A DNA stretch of 64,000 nucleotides, taken from NCBI RefSeq assembly GCF_900111645.1, contig NZ_FOHQ01000005.1, positions 122,964 through 186,963 on the forward strand, written 5' to 3'. How positions within the stretch are numbered: the stretch's first letter is position 1; the number at the start of each line of letters is the position of its first letter. Of this stretch, positions 36,219 to 45,512 are shown in pieces. Source of the DNA: Methanococcoides vulcani (GTDB taxonomy: Archaea; Halobacteriota; Methanosarcinia; Methanosarcinales; Methanosarcinaceae). The notes below the pieces were generated by a model. That model was not told the origin of the DNA and searched no databases. It saw only the letters and a list, made by a program, of their open reading frames with translations. The translations under genes and the position numbers were made by a program.

Positions 36219-36962
36219 ATGAGGATACAATCTGGAATTGAAGGTTTCGATGAACTTGTTCAGGGTGGACTGGTTCCGGAACGTGTTTATCTTTTAAGCG
36301 GTCCCCCTGGAAGCGGAAAAACCACTTTTGGTATGCAATTCCTTGCACAGGGTGCTACTTTTGGGGATGTCGGTCTCTATGTTAGCCTGCTTGAAAGCCC
36401 CCAGAACATCATCAATGATATGTCCAATTACTTGCTGAACGTGGCGACCTTAATAAAGATGAAAAAGCTTCTTTTTGCAGATCTTGGTCCCAGAATGGAA
36501 TACGGATACATGGATGACCTCCATGAAGTTATAACTTCAGATTATGATGTAAGCCACTCATCTGTGGAAGGTGAAGCTCCTTCCCCGGCAATGGTGTTCA
36601 AAGAGATCGCTGCTTATGTTCAGGAATACAATGTAAAAAGGCTTGTTATAGACTCTGTATCTGCTATCCGTTTTACTACAAAGGATCGCATTTCAGAAGA
36701 AAAAGAGATGGGCAGGTTCATCAGGAACCTGAAGCAGCTTGGATGCACTACCATCCTTCTCTCTGAGATGACAGACCCAAGTGCATATTCAACAGAACAG
36801 TTTGCATCACATGGAGTAATGTTCCTTCACAACTTCCTCTATGGCAAGAAGATGACCCGTGCATTGCAGATCATAAAGATGCGTGGAACAAAGCATGATT
36901 GTAATATGATGCAGCTTGAGTTCACTGAGAAAGGACTGAAAGTATCTTCCTACCTTGAATAA
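36219..36962 (+). CDS. KaiC-like RecA-superfamily ATPase
   Basis: A 247-residue single-domain KaiC/RadA-type ATPase. It has SGIEGFDELVQGGL, Walker A SGPPGSGKTT (about residues 29-38), Walker B RLVIDSVSAIRF and a C-terminal hexamer segment TRALQIIKMRGTKHD. Archaeal KaiC-like proteins act as switches that phosphorylate themselves and bind signalling partners. ATG 36219 has GAGAGGTTT upstream; the track's longer start lies in the leader. The next gene overlaps or closely follows, suggesting a partner. Confidence 0.88.
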   Translation: MRIQSGIEGFDELVQGGLVPERVYLLSGPPGSGKTTFGMQFLAQGATFGDVGLYVSLLESPQNIINDMSNYLLNVATLIKMKKLLFADLGPRMEYGYMDDLHEVITSDYDVSHSSVEGEAPSPAMVFKEIAAYVQEYNVKRLVIDSVSAIRFTTKDRISEEKEMGRFIRNLKQLGCTTILLSEMTDPSAYSTEQFASHGVMFLHNFLYGKKMTRALQIIKMRGTKHDCNMMQLEFTEKGLKVSSYLE

Positions 36963-36975
36963 TGGTAATGTGGAA

Positions 36976-37467
36976 ATGGACCTGTCCAAGAAAAATAAGG
37001 ATAAGCCTACCCTTGCTGAACTGAAAAGGGCAGAAGTTGAAAAGAAAGCCTTTGAGCTTGGCTTTGAGGTAGGTTACCATAAACACTCGGAGATCGGCTG
37101 GGTTAAAGAGAATTTTGTGAAGCTGGAAAGCCTCGCCAACAGTCTGGGCCTTGGCGATATTGTTTCCGACAAGTACATTCAGGGCAAAGGCGAAGGTGGC
37201 ATTGCGAGGGAGAAAGGACTCAATATCGGTTCTGTAACATCTGCAATGAAAAAGGAAGAAGAGTACTCTTTATCGGAGGAACTGGCTTTCAAGAAGCCGA
37301 AGGAAGAGGCTCCAGAGGGATACAAAGATTATGCAGGAAATGATGCTATATTTGCTCCTGTGGACCGTCCGAAGTTTCTTGAAAATCCTTCGTGTACTTC
37401 CCTGGCCCAAGCTGTTGAACGTCCTACTAATCTTGATGGTTTCAAACCATTAATGCCAAAGAAATAA
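36976..37467 (+). CDS. Conserved-looking hypothetical protein paired with KaiC-like ATPase
   Basis: 163 residues, soluble, charged, with no recognised family. An N-terminal coiled-coil-like segment (LAELKRAEVEKKAFELGFEVGYHKH) is followed by a helical core and a proline-rich acidic C-terminal half. ATG 36976 lies 13 bases after the KaiC-like stop; GTG 36970 and an overlapping TTG at 36955 are alternatives. Translational closeness suggests that it works with the ATPase. It converges on the SelB-like gene. Confidence 0.7.
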   Translation: MDLSKKNKDKPTLAELKRAEVEKKAFELGFEVGYHKHSEIGWVKENFVKLESLANSLGLGDIVSDKYIQGKGEGGIAREKGLNIGSVTSAMKKEEEYSLSEELAFKKPKEEAPEGYKDYAGNDAIFAPVDRPKFLENPSCTSLAQAVERPTNLDGFKPLMPKK

Positions 37468-37492
37468 AATATAAAATGTGGGATATTGGGCT

Positions 37493-38530
37493 TTAAGCCT
37501 TGTAACCATATCCCGCGAATCTCTGTTTATCATCCAGATTGCAGATGGTAAACCTGTCTGATTCATTGTAAGCCAGTAACTTCGATCCTAATAGTGTTAC
37601 AATACATTCGGCGTCAGTTGTTGTTCTCTCAACTTCCTCGCCATCCTTGACTATCTTTTCAACTCTCATCGGGGATGATTGAAGTCCGACGAAGATATGT
37701 GGAACATCTCCGATTGCAAAGCCTTTTGAGAATGGTGAGAACTTACATTTGAGTGTAAGGTCTTCGGTCACATCTTCCTTTTCCGAGAGTATGAAACCTC
37801 TCTCAATATCCTTTGACTGGACGTTCTTGAGTGCAAGTCCCACCCGGGCACCTGCAGGTGCGCTCTTTGCATCCACATCATGCAGCTGTATCGAGCGTAC
37901 TTCGATGGTTTTGTCTGTTGGGAATGCCACCAGCTTGTCCTTTGCTTTCAGGGTGCCCTGCATCACAATTCCAAGTACCACACAACCGATACCTGTTACA
38001 TTGAAGGACTGGTCGATAACAACGCGTGTTGGCAGATCGTTCAGTTCCTCTTGCTCCTTTGCAACTATATCTCCTGTCTCGAATATCATTTCCTTCAATT
38101 CTTCCATTCCTTCAAATGAAGTTGTGGATACGGAGATATATTCCCAGTTCTCAAGAGCAGTACCCGCTGTTATCTTCTTGAGTTTCTCCTTGAGCTCATC
38201 TAAAGCATAAGGGTAGCTTGTATCTGCCTTTGTAAGGACGATGATGCCGTGCTTGTATCCCAGGAGGTCAAGTGCGATGATGCATTCGCCTGTATGTGCA
38301 TCAAGGCCTTCAGGAGGTACGCACAAGAGGACAATGTCTGAAAGATTGAAGGCGGTAACCATGGGTTTGATAGAAGTTGGATACCCTACCGCATCTATGG
38401 TCGTCAGGACCCTGTCGTTCTTGGAAAAATCGTACATCGTAATGTCCGCTGTGTTTCCCTTTTTCCCAAGTTTTGAAGCAAGGGTGGTTTTGCCGCTTTT
38501 TTCGCTTCCGATAATAGTTATTTTTGTCAT
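37493..38530 (-). CDS. SelB-like elongation-factor GTPase (aSelBL type)
   Basis: 345 residues with EF-Tu/SelB architecture: an N-terminal G domain and two beta-barrels (VVIDQSFNVTGIGCVVLGIV is the SelB-like domain 2 start). The G domain is odd. The P-loop is GSEKSGKT instead of GHVDHGKT, G4 is TKAD, and switch regions are short. This fits the archaeal SelB-like family reported from methanogens that lack selenocysteine. Its cargo is unknown. It does not carry the fourth, SECIS-binding domain. It follows the RNA ligase gene in the same direction with a 57-base gap. Confidence 0.82.
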   Translation of the reverse strand: MTKITIIGSEKSGKTTLASKLGKKGNTADITMYDFSKNDRVLTTIDAVGYPTSIKPMVTAFNLSDIVLLCVPPEGLDAHTGECIIALDLLGYKHGIIVLTKADTSYPYALDELKEKLKKITAGTALENWEYISVSTTSFEGMEELKEMIFETGDIVAKEQEELNDLPTRVVIDQSFNVTGIGCVVLGIVMQGTLKAKDKLVAFPTDKTIEVRSIQLHDVDAKSAPAGARVGLALKNVQSKDIERGFILSEKEDVTEDLTLKCKFSPFSKGFAIGDVPHIFVGLQSSPMRVEKIVKDGEEVERTTTDAECIVTLLGSKLLAYNESDRFTICNLDDKQRFAGYGYKA

Positions 38531-38587
38531 ATATGATCACACTTTTAGTGTACAGAAATACCTTTTGTCATATATGCTTTTTTGAGA

Positions 38588-39760
38588 TCACCAGAGTTCT
38601 CCTTTGAACATGGACAGGGTCTTATCATTAGTACTCTTGCTCAGCTTTTTTATCTTCACAAGGAATTCATCGCCGATCTTTTCCGGTTCATCGAACATTG
38701 TATCTATTCCCTGCCGCCGGAGGTATTCCTTGAACTTTGAAAGAGTATCAAGACTTCTAACCCGTATCTGCACTTCGTCAGATACTCTTTCACCTTTTCC
38801 TATCTCAGTAATGGAGTCTGCCATTGGACTAAGTATGCTCTCCCCAAGCTGAAGGCAGCGCTTTTTGAAATCTTCTTCGCTTTCTCCCCATTCAAAGGCC
38901 TGGAAACCTTCCCGCACCACCCTTGAAAAAAGATAGTCACGTCCAACATCATTATAAAATCTGAAAGCATGTCGCAGATCTGCACAATTGCTCTGTGAAC
39001 AGGTGTACTTTATAGGCGGGATGTTCATATCGGGATCTTTGATCACAACACCTTCATGTTCAATTTTCCCGAGTTCTTTGATAATGGTCCGTATCTTCGC
39101 AGGAGCCTCTTCTTTTGTAAATTCCCCGAAAAGCCTGACCTGTGTAAAACCATATTCTTCTGCCATCTTCCTTCTTTCATATACAGGCAGAGGCTCACCA
39201 CTGCCCTTATGCCTGATATCGAAGACAAAGAAGTCAAGGGAATCGATATCGTATATTTTCTTGGGCACATAAGGGTTATCGGGTCCGACCATTTCCCCGT
39301 GAAGGACTAGGTCCGGATGGTCATTAAAAAAATCAATATTCAGCAGGTACCTTGCTTTTTCGGTGGAATAGGGGCAGACATATCCACCGCGTGTGATAGC
39401 GGTTATCTTTCCGTCCAGAGCTATGGCTCGTACATTAAAGCCATTCATCTTCTCTTCCACACAGACGGTATCAATATCGGAAAACTGGGAATTGATGGCA
39501 GGTTCAAGCAACATGGCTCGCTTTATCTTTGGAAAACCCTTGATCAGCTCAAAACAGCCATCCTTCTGCTAGACAACAGTTCCACTTTCGATCTGTGAAA
39601 AAGTGGTTTCAAAACGAAAAAGGTGCTGGTATTCTCCCCAGTTCTGCAAAAGCTCACGCTTATCCAGCAGTCTCTGAAGTCTGGAAATGGGTATGCCAAG
39701 ATATTCTGCCACACCCTCTATGTCCAGTTCGATATCTTTACCAGCATCCCCGGATCGCAT
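38588..39760 (-). CDS. ATP-dependent RNA ligase (Rnl3 family) with in-frame TAG, probable pyrrolysine
   Basis: Read through a single TAG (39569-39571), the frame gives a 390-residue protein. That is the usual length of archaeal homodimeric Rnl3 ligases; stopping there leaves 63 residues. N-terminal part: LGIPISRLQRLLDK and IESGTVV. After TAG (residue 64): KGFPKIKRAMLLEPA, then the nucleotidyl-transfer lysine Lys104 in EEKMNGFNVRA, LHGEMVGP (motif IIIa area), EHEGVVIKDP (motif IV) and VRHAFRF-like ADLRHAFRF. Continuous homology-like sequence on both sides with no other defect argues for decoding of UAG as pyrrolysine. The start ATG has GTGA upstream and lies five bases past the preceding CBS gene's stop. 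A nonsense mutation with reinitiation at 39514 is the alternative. Confidence 0.82.
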
Positions 39761-39765
39761 AGTTT

Positions 39766-40542
39766 TCACTTTGCAATGGTGTTCACAAGCATTCTTCTTG
39801 TAATGAGCCCGACCATATATCCTTCGAGGTTTACAACAGGCACACCACCAATGTTCTCCTCAAGCATCATCTCTTTTACTTCCGACACCGGGGTGTTGGT
39901 CTGTACGGTCTTGACCCCCCTCTTCATGATATCCTCTACAATGAGGTTCTTGATACGGGAATCCTGCTTGTTTCCTGAAACCACATCCCTGAATGCACGC
40001 ATTGACTTTGCAATATCCTTCTCTGTAACGATTCCCACAAGCTTATCATCCTCAATAACAGGGAACCTTCCAACATCCTCATCAAGCATCTGATGCCTGA
40101 CATGGCTTACCCTGTCTCCGGGATGTATAGTTATCGGGTTACTGTTCATAACCTCAGCAGCATACCCGTCGAATGTTACATTTTGAAGCAGTTCAGCGGG
40201 CGTGACCCACCCAAGAACGTTCTCATTGTCGCTTACAATGATAACACCACTTTTTTTAGCCATCAATACGACCGCATCATTGAGATCCATATCAGGCAGG
40301 ACCTTCACATAGTTGTCTGATACAGCAGTAGCAACATGAAGTGAAGAAGCTGGTTTTGCACCTTTCTTTCGTGTTCCCAGTTCTTCGGTAAGCCTCCTCA
40401 TGGTGAGAACACCGACCAGATCATTATCATGTGTCACTAACAGGCGACGTGTACTTTTCTTCTCCATCACATCAAGTGCATGTGAGATCGTGTCTGATTT
40501 GTCAATTGATGTTGGTTGTATCATTATGTCCTTTACTTGCAT
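39766..40542 (-). CDS. CBS-domain protein 1 (four CBS domains)
   Basis: 258 residues made of two Bateman modules. Domain starts are marked by [35 protein letters not shown] and [12 protein letters not shown], each closing with a VPVV/FPVI strand and a VGIVT helix start. CBS pairs bind adenine nucleotides, SAM or other ligands. No catalytic domain is attached. ATG 40542 follows AGAGGTGA; GTG 40551 is inside that site. Last of five consecutive CBS genes; the RNA ligase start lies just past its stop. Confidence 0.92.
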   Translation of the reverse strand: MQVKDIMIQPTSIDKSDTISHALDVMEKKSTRRLLVTHDNDLVGVLTMRRLTEELGTRKKGAKPASSLHVATAVSDNYVKVLPDMDLNDAVVLMAKKSGVIIVSDNENVLGWVTPAELLQNVTFDGYAAEVMNSNPITIHPGDRVSHVRHQMLDEDVGRFPVIEDDKLVGIVTEKDIAKSMRAFRDVVSGNKQDSRIKNLIVEDIMKRGVKTVQTNTPVSEVKEMMLEENIGGVPVVNLEGYMVGLITRRMLVNTIAK

Positions 40543-40597
40543 GTCTGTCACCTCTTTAACTCATGTTCTTAGTCTATACTTCCTTGCTATACCTTTA

Positions 40598-41437
40598 TCA
40601 GGCTGCCTTCATCACATCTGTTCTGCTGACAATACCAACGATCTCATCGTTCTCAGCAATGGGGATGCCTGTGACGTTCTTATCGATCATCACCTTTGCA
40701 GCTTCCGTGATAGGGTCATTTATATCCAATATGCTTGCGATCTCGGCCATCATATCCTCAGCAACAAGCGGAACTGCCTTCACATATCTGTATACCTTTT
40801 CACCGCCTGCCTGTGGTTTTCTTGCCATCTTGATGTTCTTGGATGGTAGCTCTCCCTGATTATTTGCCAGTACGTGCAGTGCAAGTTCTCTTGTGGTTAT
40901 GATTCCCACAGCTTCACCGGAATCATCGGTAACAATAAGTTTGCTGACATTGTTACTTTCCATTTCATCGACCACGTGATTGACGGTGTGATGCCTGTGT
41001 ACAAATACAGGATCATTTGTCATTATTTCACCAACTTTCTTATCAGTTGGAAGTTCTGACATGCAGCGTACCACGTCAACTCTCGTGATAATTCCCAGAA
41101 GGCTGTCTTTGTTGACCACAGGGATATTGTTGATATCGTTATCGACCATCAGTGCCGTCGCCTGGGAAACAGATGCTTCAGGGTAGATCGTGACAGGTTC
41201 TTCTGTCATTATCATTTTTACAGGGACCTTGTCTATCGGTCTTCTTCTCCACATAGGTTCTGCCTGTGCAAGGCGTCTTCCCAGATCGGACTTAGTTACT
41301 ATCCCCACCATCTTGTCGTTCTCTACAACAACAATAGTGCTTATCTTGTGCCTTAGCATAAGGTTCCTTGCATGTGATACAGGCTCATCCGGTCCCATTA
41401 CATGGACAGGTGATGTCATAATGTCTGATACTTTCAT
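40598..41437 (-). CDS. CBS-domain protein 2 (four CBS domains)
   Basis: 279 residues. CBS domains begin at VSDIMTSPVHVM, VKMIMTEEPVTI, VGEIMTNDPVFV and MMAEIASILDIN. A basic linker (MWRRRP) lies between the first two, and a short polar linker with KMARKPQAGG before the fourth. It has a strong ribosome site (AAGGAGGATGAG). The gene is in the same row and direction as its four relatives. No attached effector domain, so the output must go through partner proteins. Confidence 0.92.
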   Translation of the reverse strand: MKVSDIMTSPVHVMGPDEPVSHARNLMLRHKISTIVVVENDKMVGIVTKSDLGRRLAQAEPMWRRRPIDKVPVKMIMTEEPVTIYPEASVSQATALMVDNDINNIPVVNKDSLLGIITRVDVVRCMSELPTDKKVGEIMTNDPVFVHRHHTVNHVVDEMESNNVSKLIVTDDSGEAVGIITTRELALHVLANNQGELPSKNIKMARKPQAGGEKVYRYVKAVPLVAEDMMAEIASILDINDPITEAAKVMIDKNVTGIPIAENDEIVGIVSRTDVMKAA

Positions 41438-41480
41438 ATCTCATCCTCCTTGTTCTTTTGTTATCCTTGTGGATTTTCAT

Positions 41481-42437
41481 TCATTCAGCCATTGCTCTAA
41501 GTATATCCCTTTCTGTGATTATACCACAGAGCTTTCCGTTGTCAATTACAGGCAGTGCCCCAACACCATTTTTCACCATAAGCTCGCTTGCTTTCCCAAG
41601 ATCTGCATCTGATGATACCCAGACAACATCTTTTGAGATCAGTGAGCTGATAGGAGCATCCATTGCTTCATGGATGTTACCGGTGGTTAGCTTTTCAAAT
41701 GCATCTCCATTTCCCAGGAAGTGCATTATGGACGACGCATTGACAACACCAATGAGAATATCTCCTTTGACCACAGGAAGTCTGCGGAAACGATTCATTA
41801 CCATTATCTTTGCAGCATCACTAATGGTCATGTCTGCAGACGCTTTCTCAATTCTTTTGCTCATGTACTCAGCGATAGTTTTGTTGGTAACTATTCCAGC
41901 TGTAAATGTCAGGAAATCCTTCTCTGTGCAGATGGCATGTACATGATTTGCATTATCTACGATCGGAAGGCTTCCGATATTGTTCTTGAGCATAAGATCA
42001 AAAGCTTCCCTGATATTCCCGTCACTGCGTATCGATATCACATTATGCTGCATTATTGTGCTTACATCTGCATTGATGGCTGCAAGCAGGTTGCCCTTAT
42101 ACCTCTTTTCAACAAGTTGGTTCTTATCTCCTCCTCCAAGGAAATCGATTACATCGAAAGAGGTAACGATACCCTCAACCCGATTTGTGCCAGCATCAGT
42201 AAGGGGGATATGCCTGAAGTTCTTTCTTGTCATGATCTTTATGGCATCGATGATCCTTGTTGTAGGTGGGGCCGTGATAACTTCTTTGGTGGCCACCGAC
42301 ATAATATCCCCTTCGTGCTCTGAGATCCTTGTATGAAAATCAAAAGCCCCACGATCCATTGTGCCGGAAGTGGTGATCAACACATGATCCTTTTTTTGAA
42401 CCCTGCCCTTTGTAGGGCTATGTGCTTCAAGTTTCAT
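41481..42437 (-). CDS. CBS-domain protein 3 (four CBS domains)
   Basis: 318 residues. A 45-residue N-terminal tail (KGRVQKKDHVLITTSGTMDRG) precedes four CBS domains starting at MSVATKEVITA, VSTIMQHNVISI, IAEYMSKRIEKA and SSLISKDVVWV. The first linker has FLGGGD and a third copy FLGNGD recurs later, so the halves look like an internal duplication. Ribosome site GGAGGATTAA. Ligand unknown. Confidence 0.92.
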   Translation of the reverse strand: MKLEAHSPTKGRVQKKDHVLITTSGTMDRGAFDFHTRISEHEGDIMSVATKEVITAPPTTRIIDAIKIMTRKNFRHIPLTDAGTNRVEGIVTSFDVIDFLGGGDKNQLVEKRYKGNLLAAINADVSTIMQHNVISIRSDGNIREAFDLMLKNNIGSLPIVDNANHVHAICTEKDFLTFTAGIVTNKTIAEYMSKRIEKASADMTISDAAKIMVMNRFRRLPVVKGDILIGVVNASSIMHFLGNGDAFEKLTTGNIHEAMDAPISSLISKDVVWVSSDADLGKASELMVKNGVGALPVIDNGKLCGIITERDILRAMAE

Positions 42438-42586
42438 TTAATCCTCCATATTTTTCGTTCTTTTTATGATGTTCGACTGGCGATACGGGTTCGGGAGTGA
42501 TCTAAGATTACCCGGAAAGATCTTTGGGATTTAGGATACAGACCCGGATTTAACTGCTTTATAAATTTTAGATGGAATTTCCTCCA

Positions 42587-43384
42587 TTATTGAACAGGAT
42601 CAGTTCCCATTACAAATGCCCGTAAGATATCAGTGCGATCCACGATACCTACGATCCGATCTTTATCAAGAACCGTCATTCTGCCAACATCGTAATGGAG
42701 CATCTTCTCGAGACATTCCTTTACCGATGTATCGGCAGACACGGTATAAACAGGCGTGGACATTATCTTTTCAACTACTGTGGTATCCTTTGGCTGAGTG
42801 CCGTGTGTATCGTTCAGGGCTGTCCTGACGAATCCGGAACGTATTATGTCCATTCGTGTTACCATTCCAATGGTCTCACTGTTGTCAGAGACCACAGGCA
42901 GACCGGAAAAGTTCGATTCGAGCAAAACAGGCCAGACCTTTGTGAGACTTTCCTTTGGTGTGCATGTGATTACATCTGCGGTCATAATATCAGCCACAGC
43001 TGCATCCAGTTTCCTGTCACTGCCAATGTTTGCAAGTATGTCTGAATTGCTTAAGATTCCGGCTACCATCCTGTTTTCAGTGGAAACTATGACAGGACAT
43101 CGGCTTACCTCCGAATCGAGAAGATGCTTTGCAGCATCAACAATATCTGTTTCCGGAGTTATCAACGGACAATCGTGCATGTATCCTTCAACTGTGACAT
43201 TGGATCGTGTGGACTTGATATTGAGAACGTCCTGGTCCTTGAGGATACCAACTACTTTTTGTTCCTCATCTATTACAGGGAGACCCCTGAGGAAGTGGTC
43301 TCTCATTAGCTGACGTGCATGGGTTATATTATCATGCTTTTTTATGCATACGGCATCCTTTGACATAATTTCATTAACTTTCAT
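42587..43384 (-). CDS. CBS-domain protein 4 (four CBS domains)
   Basis: 265 residues. CBS domains begin at VNEIMSKDAVCI, VEGYMHDCPLIT, VADIMTADVITC and VEKIMSTPVYTV. Each ends with a VVGIL/VAGIL/TIGMV/IVGIV strand. It is preceded by GGGGGTT. There is a 149-base gap to CBS protein 3, large enough for an internal promoter. No enzyme domain. Confidence 0.92.
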   Translation of the reverse strand: MKVNEIMSKDAVCIKKHDNITHARQLMRDHFLRGLPVIDEEQKVVGILKDQDVLNIKSTRSNVTVEGYMHDCPLITPETDIVDAAKHLLDSEVSRCPVIVSTENRMVAGILSNSDILANIGSDRKLDAAVADIMTADVITCTPKESLTKVWPVLLESNFSGLPVVSDNSETIGMVTRMDIIRSGFVRTALNDTHGTQPKDTTVVEKIMSTPVYTVSADTSVKECLEKMLHYDVGRMTVLDKDRIVGIVDRTDILRAFVMGTDPVQ

Positions 43385-43421
43385 ACGAACCCCCGTTCAT
43401 ACGATTATTCAAAGAAGCGGA

Positions 43422-44036
43422 TCAGTCGTAGTCGCTTTCGTCTTCCTTACAGTCTTCACATAACATAAGACCGTTAACAGGGCTAAGGCTATCCACATAC
43501 GAACTACATCTCTGGCAGATCCCCCTTTCAAATTCTAATTCCGTCGTTTCAGGAATATCCTGCTCCCGGTTTATTTCTATCAAGTCTTCAAGAATAGTAT
43601 TCAGGCCCGGAGCTACTGTAAGGATATCCCGATCCGTGATGATACCAATGATCTTCTCTTCATCGGTGACTGCAAGCCGTCGGATCCCGGATTTGACCAT
43701 GATCTCAGATGCTTTGATAACATCTGTTGCTGGTTTTACTGTTATAATAGGGGATGACATTATCCCTTCAACAAGCATGGTGCTGGGTTTGACATCCTTT
43801 GCCATGATCTTGTGAACAATATCCCTTTCAGTGACAATACCTACAGGGTTGCCATCTTTCGAGACAATGAGGCTACCTACATTGTTCTCCTTCATTGTCT
43901 GAGCGGCTTTAAGCGCTGTACTGGTAATGTCAAGGACAAGAACGTCCGGTGTCATGATCTCACGCACGACAATATCGTTCAGGAGCTGATTTGCAGATCC
44001 ATCAGCCTCGACATCCCATTTGGTCCTAATGACCAT
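43422..44036 (-). CDS. CBS-domain protein 5 with C-terminal zinc ribbon
   Basis: 204 residues. Two CBS domains (VREIMTPDVLVL and VEGIMSSPIITV) are followed by a helical linker and a C-terminal zinc ribbon with cysteines in GICQRCSSY and LMLCEDCKED. The acidic tail is EDESDYD. Archaeal CBS-zinc-ribbon proteins may bind nucleic acid or partner proteins, but none is characterised here. It is first of the five CBS genes, with ribosome site AGGAGGGTGAT, and is preceded by a strong inverted repeat. Confidence 0.9.
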   Translation of the reverse strand: MVIRTKWDVEADGSANQLLNDIVVREIMTPDVLVLDITSTALKAAQTMKENNVGSLIVSKDGNPVGIVTERDIVHKIMAKDVKPSTMLVEGIMSSPIITVKPATDVIKASEIMVKSGIRRLAVTDEEKIIGIITDRDILTVAPGLNTILEDLIEINREQDIPETTELEFERGICQRCSSYVDSLSPVNGLMLCEDCKEDESDYD

Positions 44037-44051
44037 ACGATATCACCCTCC

Positions 44052-44107
44052 TATGCTATTATTTGTGTTCCCACACTACACAAATAACATTCTGACTTAA
44101 TAGCATA
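44052..44107. promoter_or_regulatory. Nested inverted repeats upstream of the CBS array
   Basis: A perfect 10-base inverted repeat TTATTTGTGT (44059-44068)/ACACAAATAA (44078-44087) lies inside the outer pair TATGCTATT (44052-44060)/AATAGCATA (44099-44107). A minus-strand TATA-like CTATATATGC at about 44103-44112 would start transcription within the inner repeat. It may be an operator for the CBS operon or a terminator for RPA just upstream (stop at 44123). Confidence 0.5.
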
Positions 44108-44122
44108 TATAGGTGATTGTGG

Positions 44123-45247
44123 TCACAATATGTTGATCCTTGTGCGGTTTCCTGCACTTAGTTCTATTTCGTCGTTAAAGCCTGATTTTGAGTATGCATC
44201 AATGATCTTGATAGGGGTATCAATGTCCAGTTCGTCCACAAGAAGTGCATGATCTCCCCACAATGCTATGCGGATACGTCCTGTGTCATCTGATACATAG
44301 ATATTTGAGACCATGTTAGTTGTTCCGTCATCCCTGTCAAATTCCCTGAGCTCTCCAAGACCTGAAACAGAACCCTCGATGGAATAGGATTCCCCGGGTA
44401 TTATGTCAGCTATTGGAGTGAAGCTTTCTTTGTATTCGACACTGGCATCTGTTTTCCTGAGAACTCCGTGATTGCCTATCTGGATCTCGACCTGCTGGCT
44501 GAAGTTGTTGGTCCTGGCATATCCGTTTATGATCTCAACAGCATCATCCAGGTTCAGGTCACTGGCAGAATCGACCTTTTCATCCCATAATGTCACACGT
44601 ATCTTTCCGGTCTCATCACCAATGAGTATGTTAGAAACACGGCCCTGACTGCCGTCTTTCTTCTGGAATGTCCTGACATCCGATACGTCCAGCAACTTTC
44701 CGGAGATGTTGATGTCGCCCATGCCATCCTTTATCTCAGATATCTTCTGTGAGTCCATCCTAACCTCAACGTTCTGGTCGGTCTTATTGATGACACCATA
44801 CCTTCCGATGTTGATCTCAGTGCCGGAATATCCATCTTTTGCATAGCCACTGATCTCCATGCAGTCGCCTACCTCTACACTTCCGTTCTTGATAAGCTCA
44901 GCACGTTCGTCCCATAGTGTCAGCCTGATAGAACCGGTCTCATCAGCTACCATGATATTACCGACCCTTCCGGTGGTACCGTCATTCCTGTTAAACTCAC
45001 GTACATCAAATACTGAGACAATCTTTGCAACGAAGTTGACATTACCGATCTCAGGGGTTATATCCTTTATTTTGATAACTTCTTTTGCGGTATCCGTGAC
45101 ACCAAGGTCATGGGCAACGAGCATTGCCGCTGTCTTAGTATCACAAAGGCCGCTCATCTGATCGACCTTTTCATCGACCTTCTTTCGAAAATCATCTTCG
45201 CTGATAATGCCTCCAAGCTTATTGTAGATTTCAGTTATATCGTCCAT
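44123..45247 (-). CDS. rpa: Replication protein A (single-stranded DNA-binding, three OB folds)
   Basis: 374 residues with three repeated OB folds. Each has the pattern VREFNRNDGTTGRVGNI..DETGSIRLTLWD, VRTFQKKDGSQGRVSNI..DETGKIRVTLWD and LREFDRDDGTTNMVSNI..DDTGRIRIALWG. A short helical N-terminus precedes them. It coats single-stranded DNA in replication and repair. This three-OB form without a zinc finger resembles the shorter RPA paralogues of Methanosarcina. ATG 45247 has AGGTG upstream; GTG 45256 is inside that site. Confidence 0.92.
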   Translation of the reverse strand: MDDITEIYNKLGGIISEDDFRKKVDEKVDQMSGLCDTKTAAMLVAHDLGVTDTAKEVIKIKDITPEIGNVNFVAKIVSVFDVREFNRNDGTTGRVGNIMVADETGSIRLTLWDERAELIKNGSVEVGDCMEISGYAKDGYSGTEINIGRYGVINKTDQNVEVRMDSQKISEIKDGMGDINISGKLLDVSDVRTFQKKDGSQGRVSNILIGDETGKIRVTLWDEKVDSASDLNLDDAVEIINGYARTNNFSQQVEIQIGNHGVLRKTDASVEYKESFTPIADIIPGESYSIEGSVSGLGELREFDRDDGTTNMVSNIYVSDDTGRIRIALWGDHALLVDELDIDTPIKIIDAYSKSGFNDEIELSAGNRTRINIL

Positions 45248-45512
45248 TGATGACACCTGTAAATAGGTTCTGGAACATGGGTTCGCAGAACCGTTTAGAA
45301 TATATGTGATATGTAAAGCAATTTGTTCGTCCCTCTATTTTGCAATAGCATGAACTCCGATTAACTTTAATCCGATATGATATAATCCTGACGAAAGACA
45401 CGTTGTAGTTTTCTTATATCATCTTCCGGAATCATTTTTATATCCGGCTTCCTGTGAACGGGATCATGGATAAAGTTATATTAACTATTAAATGCATCTG
45501 CAATTAGATAGC

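Noticed and set aside
41721..42323. 200-codon frame antisense to CBS protein 3.
   Set aside because: Complement of a well-supported CBS gene; composition is nonsense and no start signal is present.
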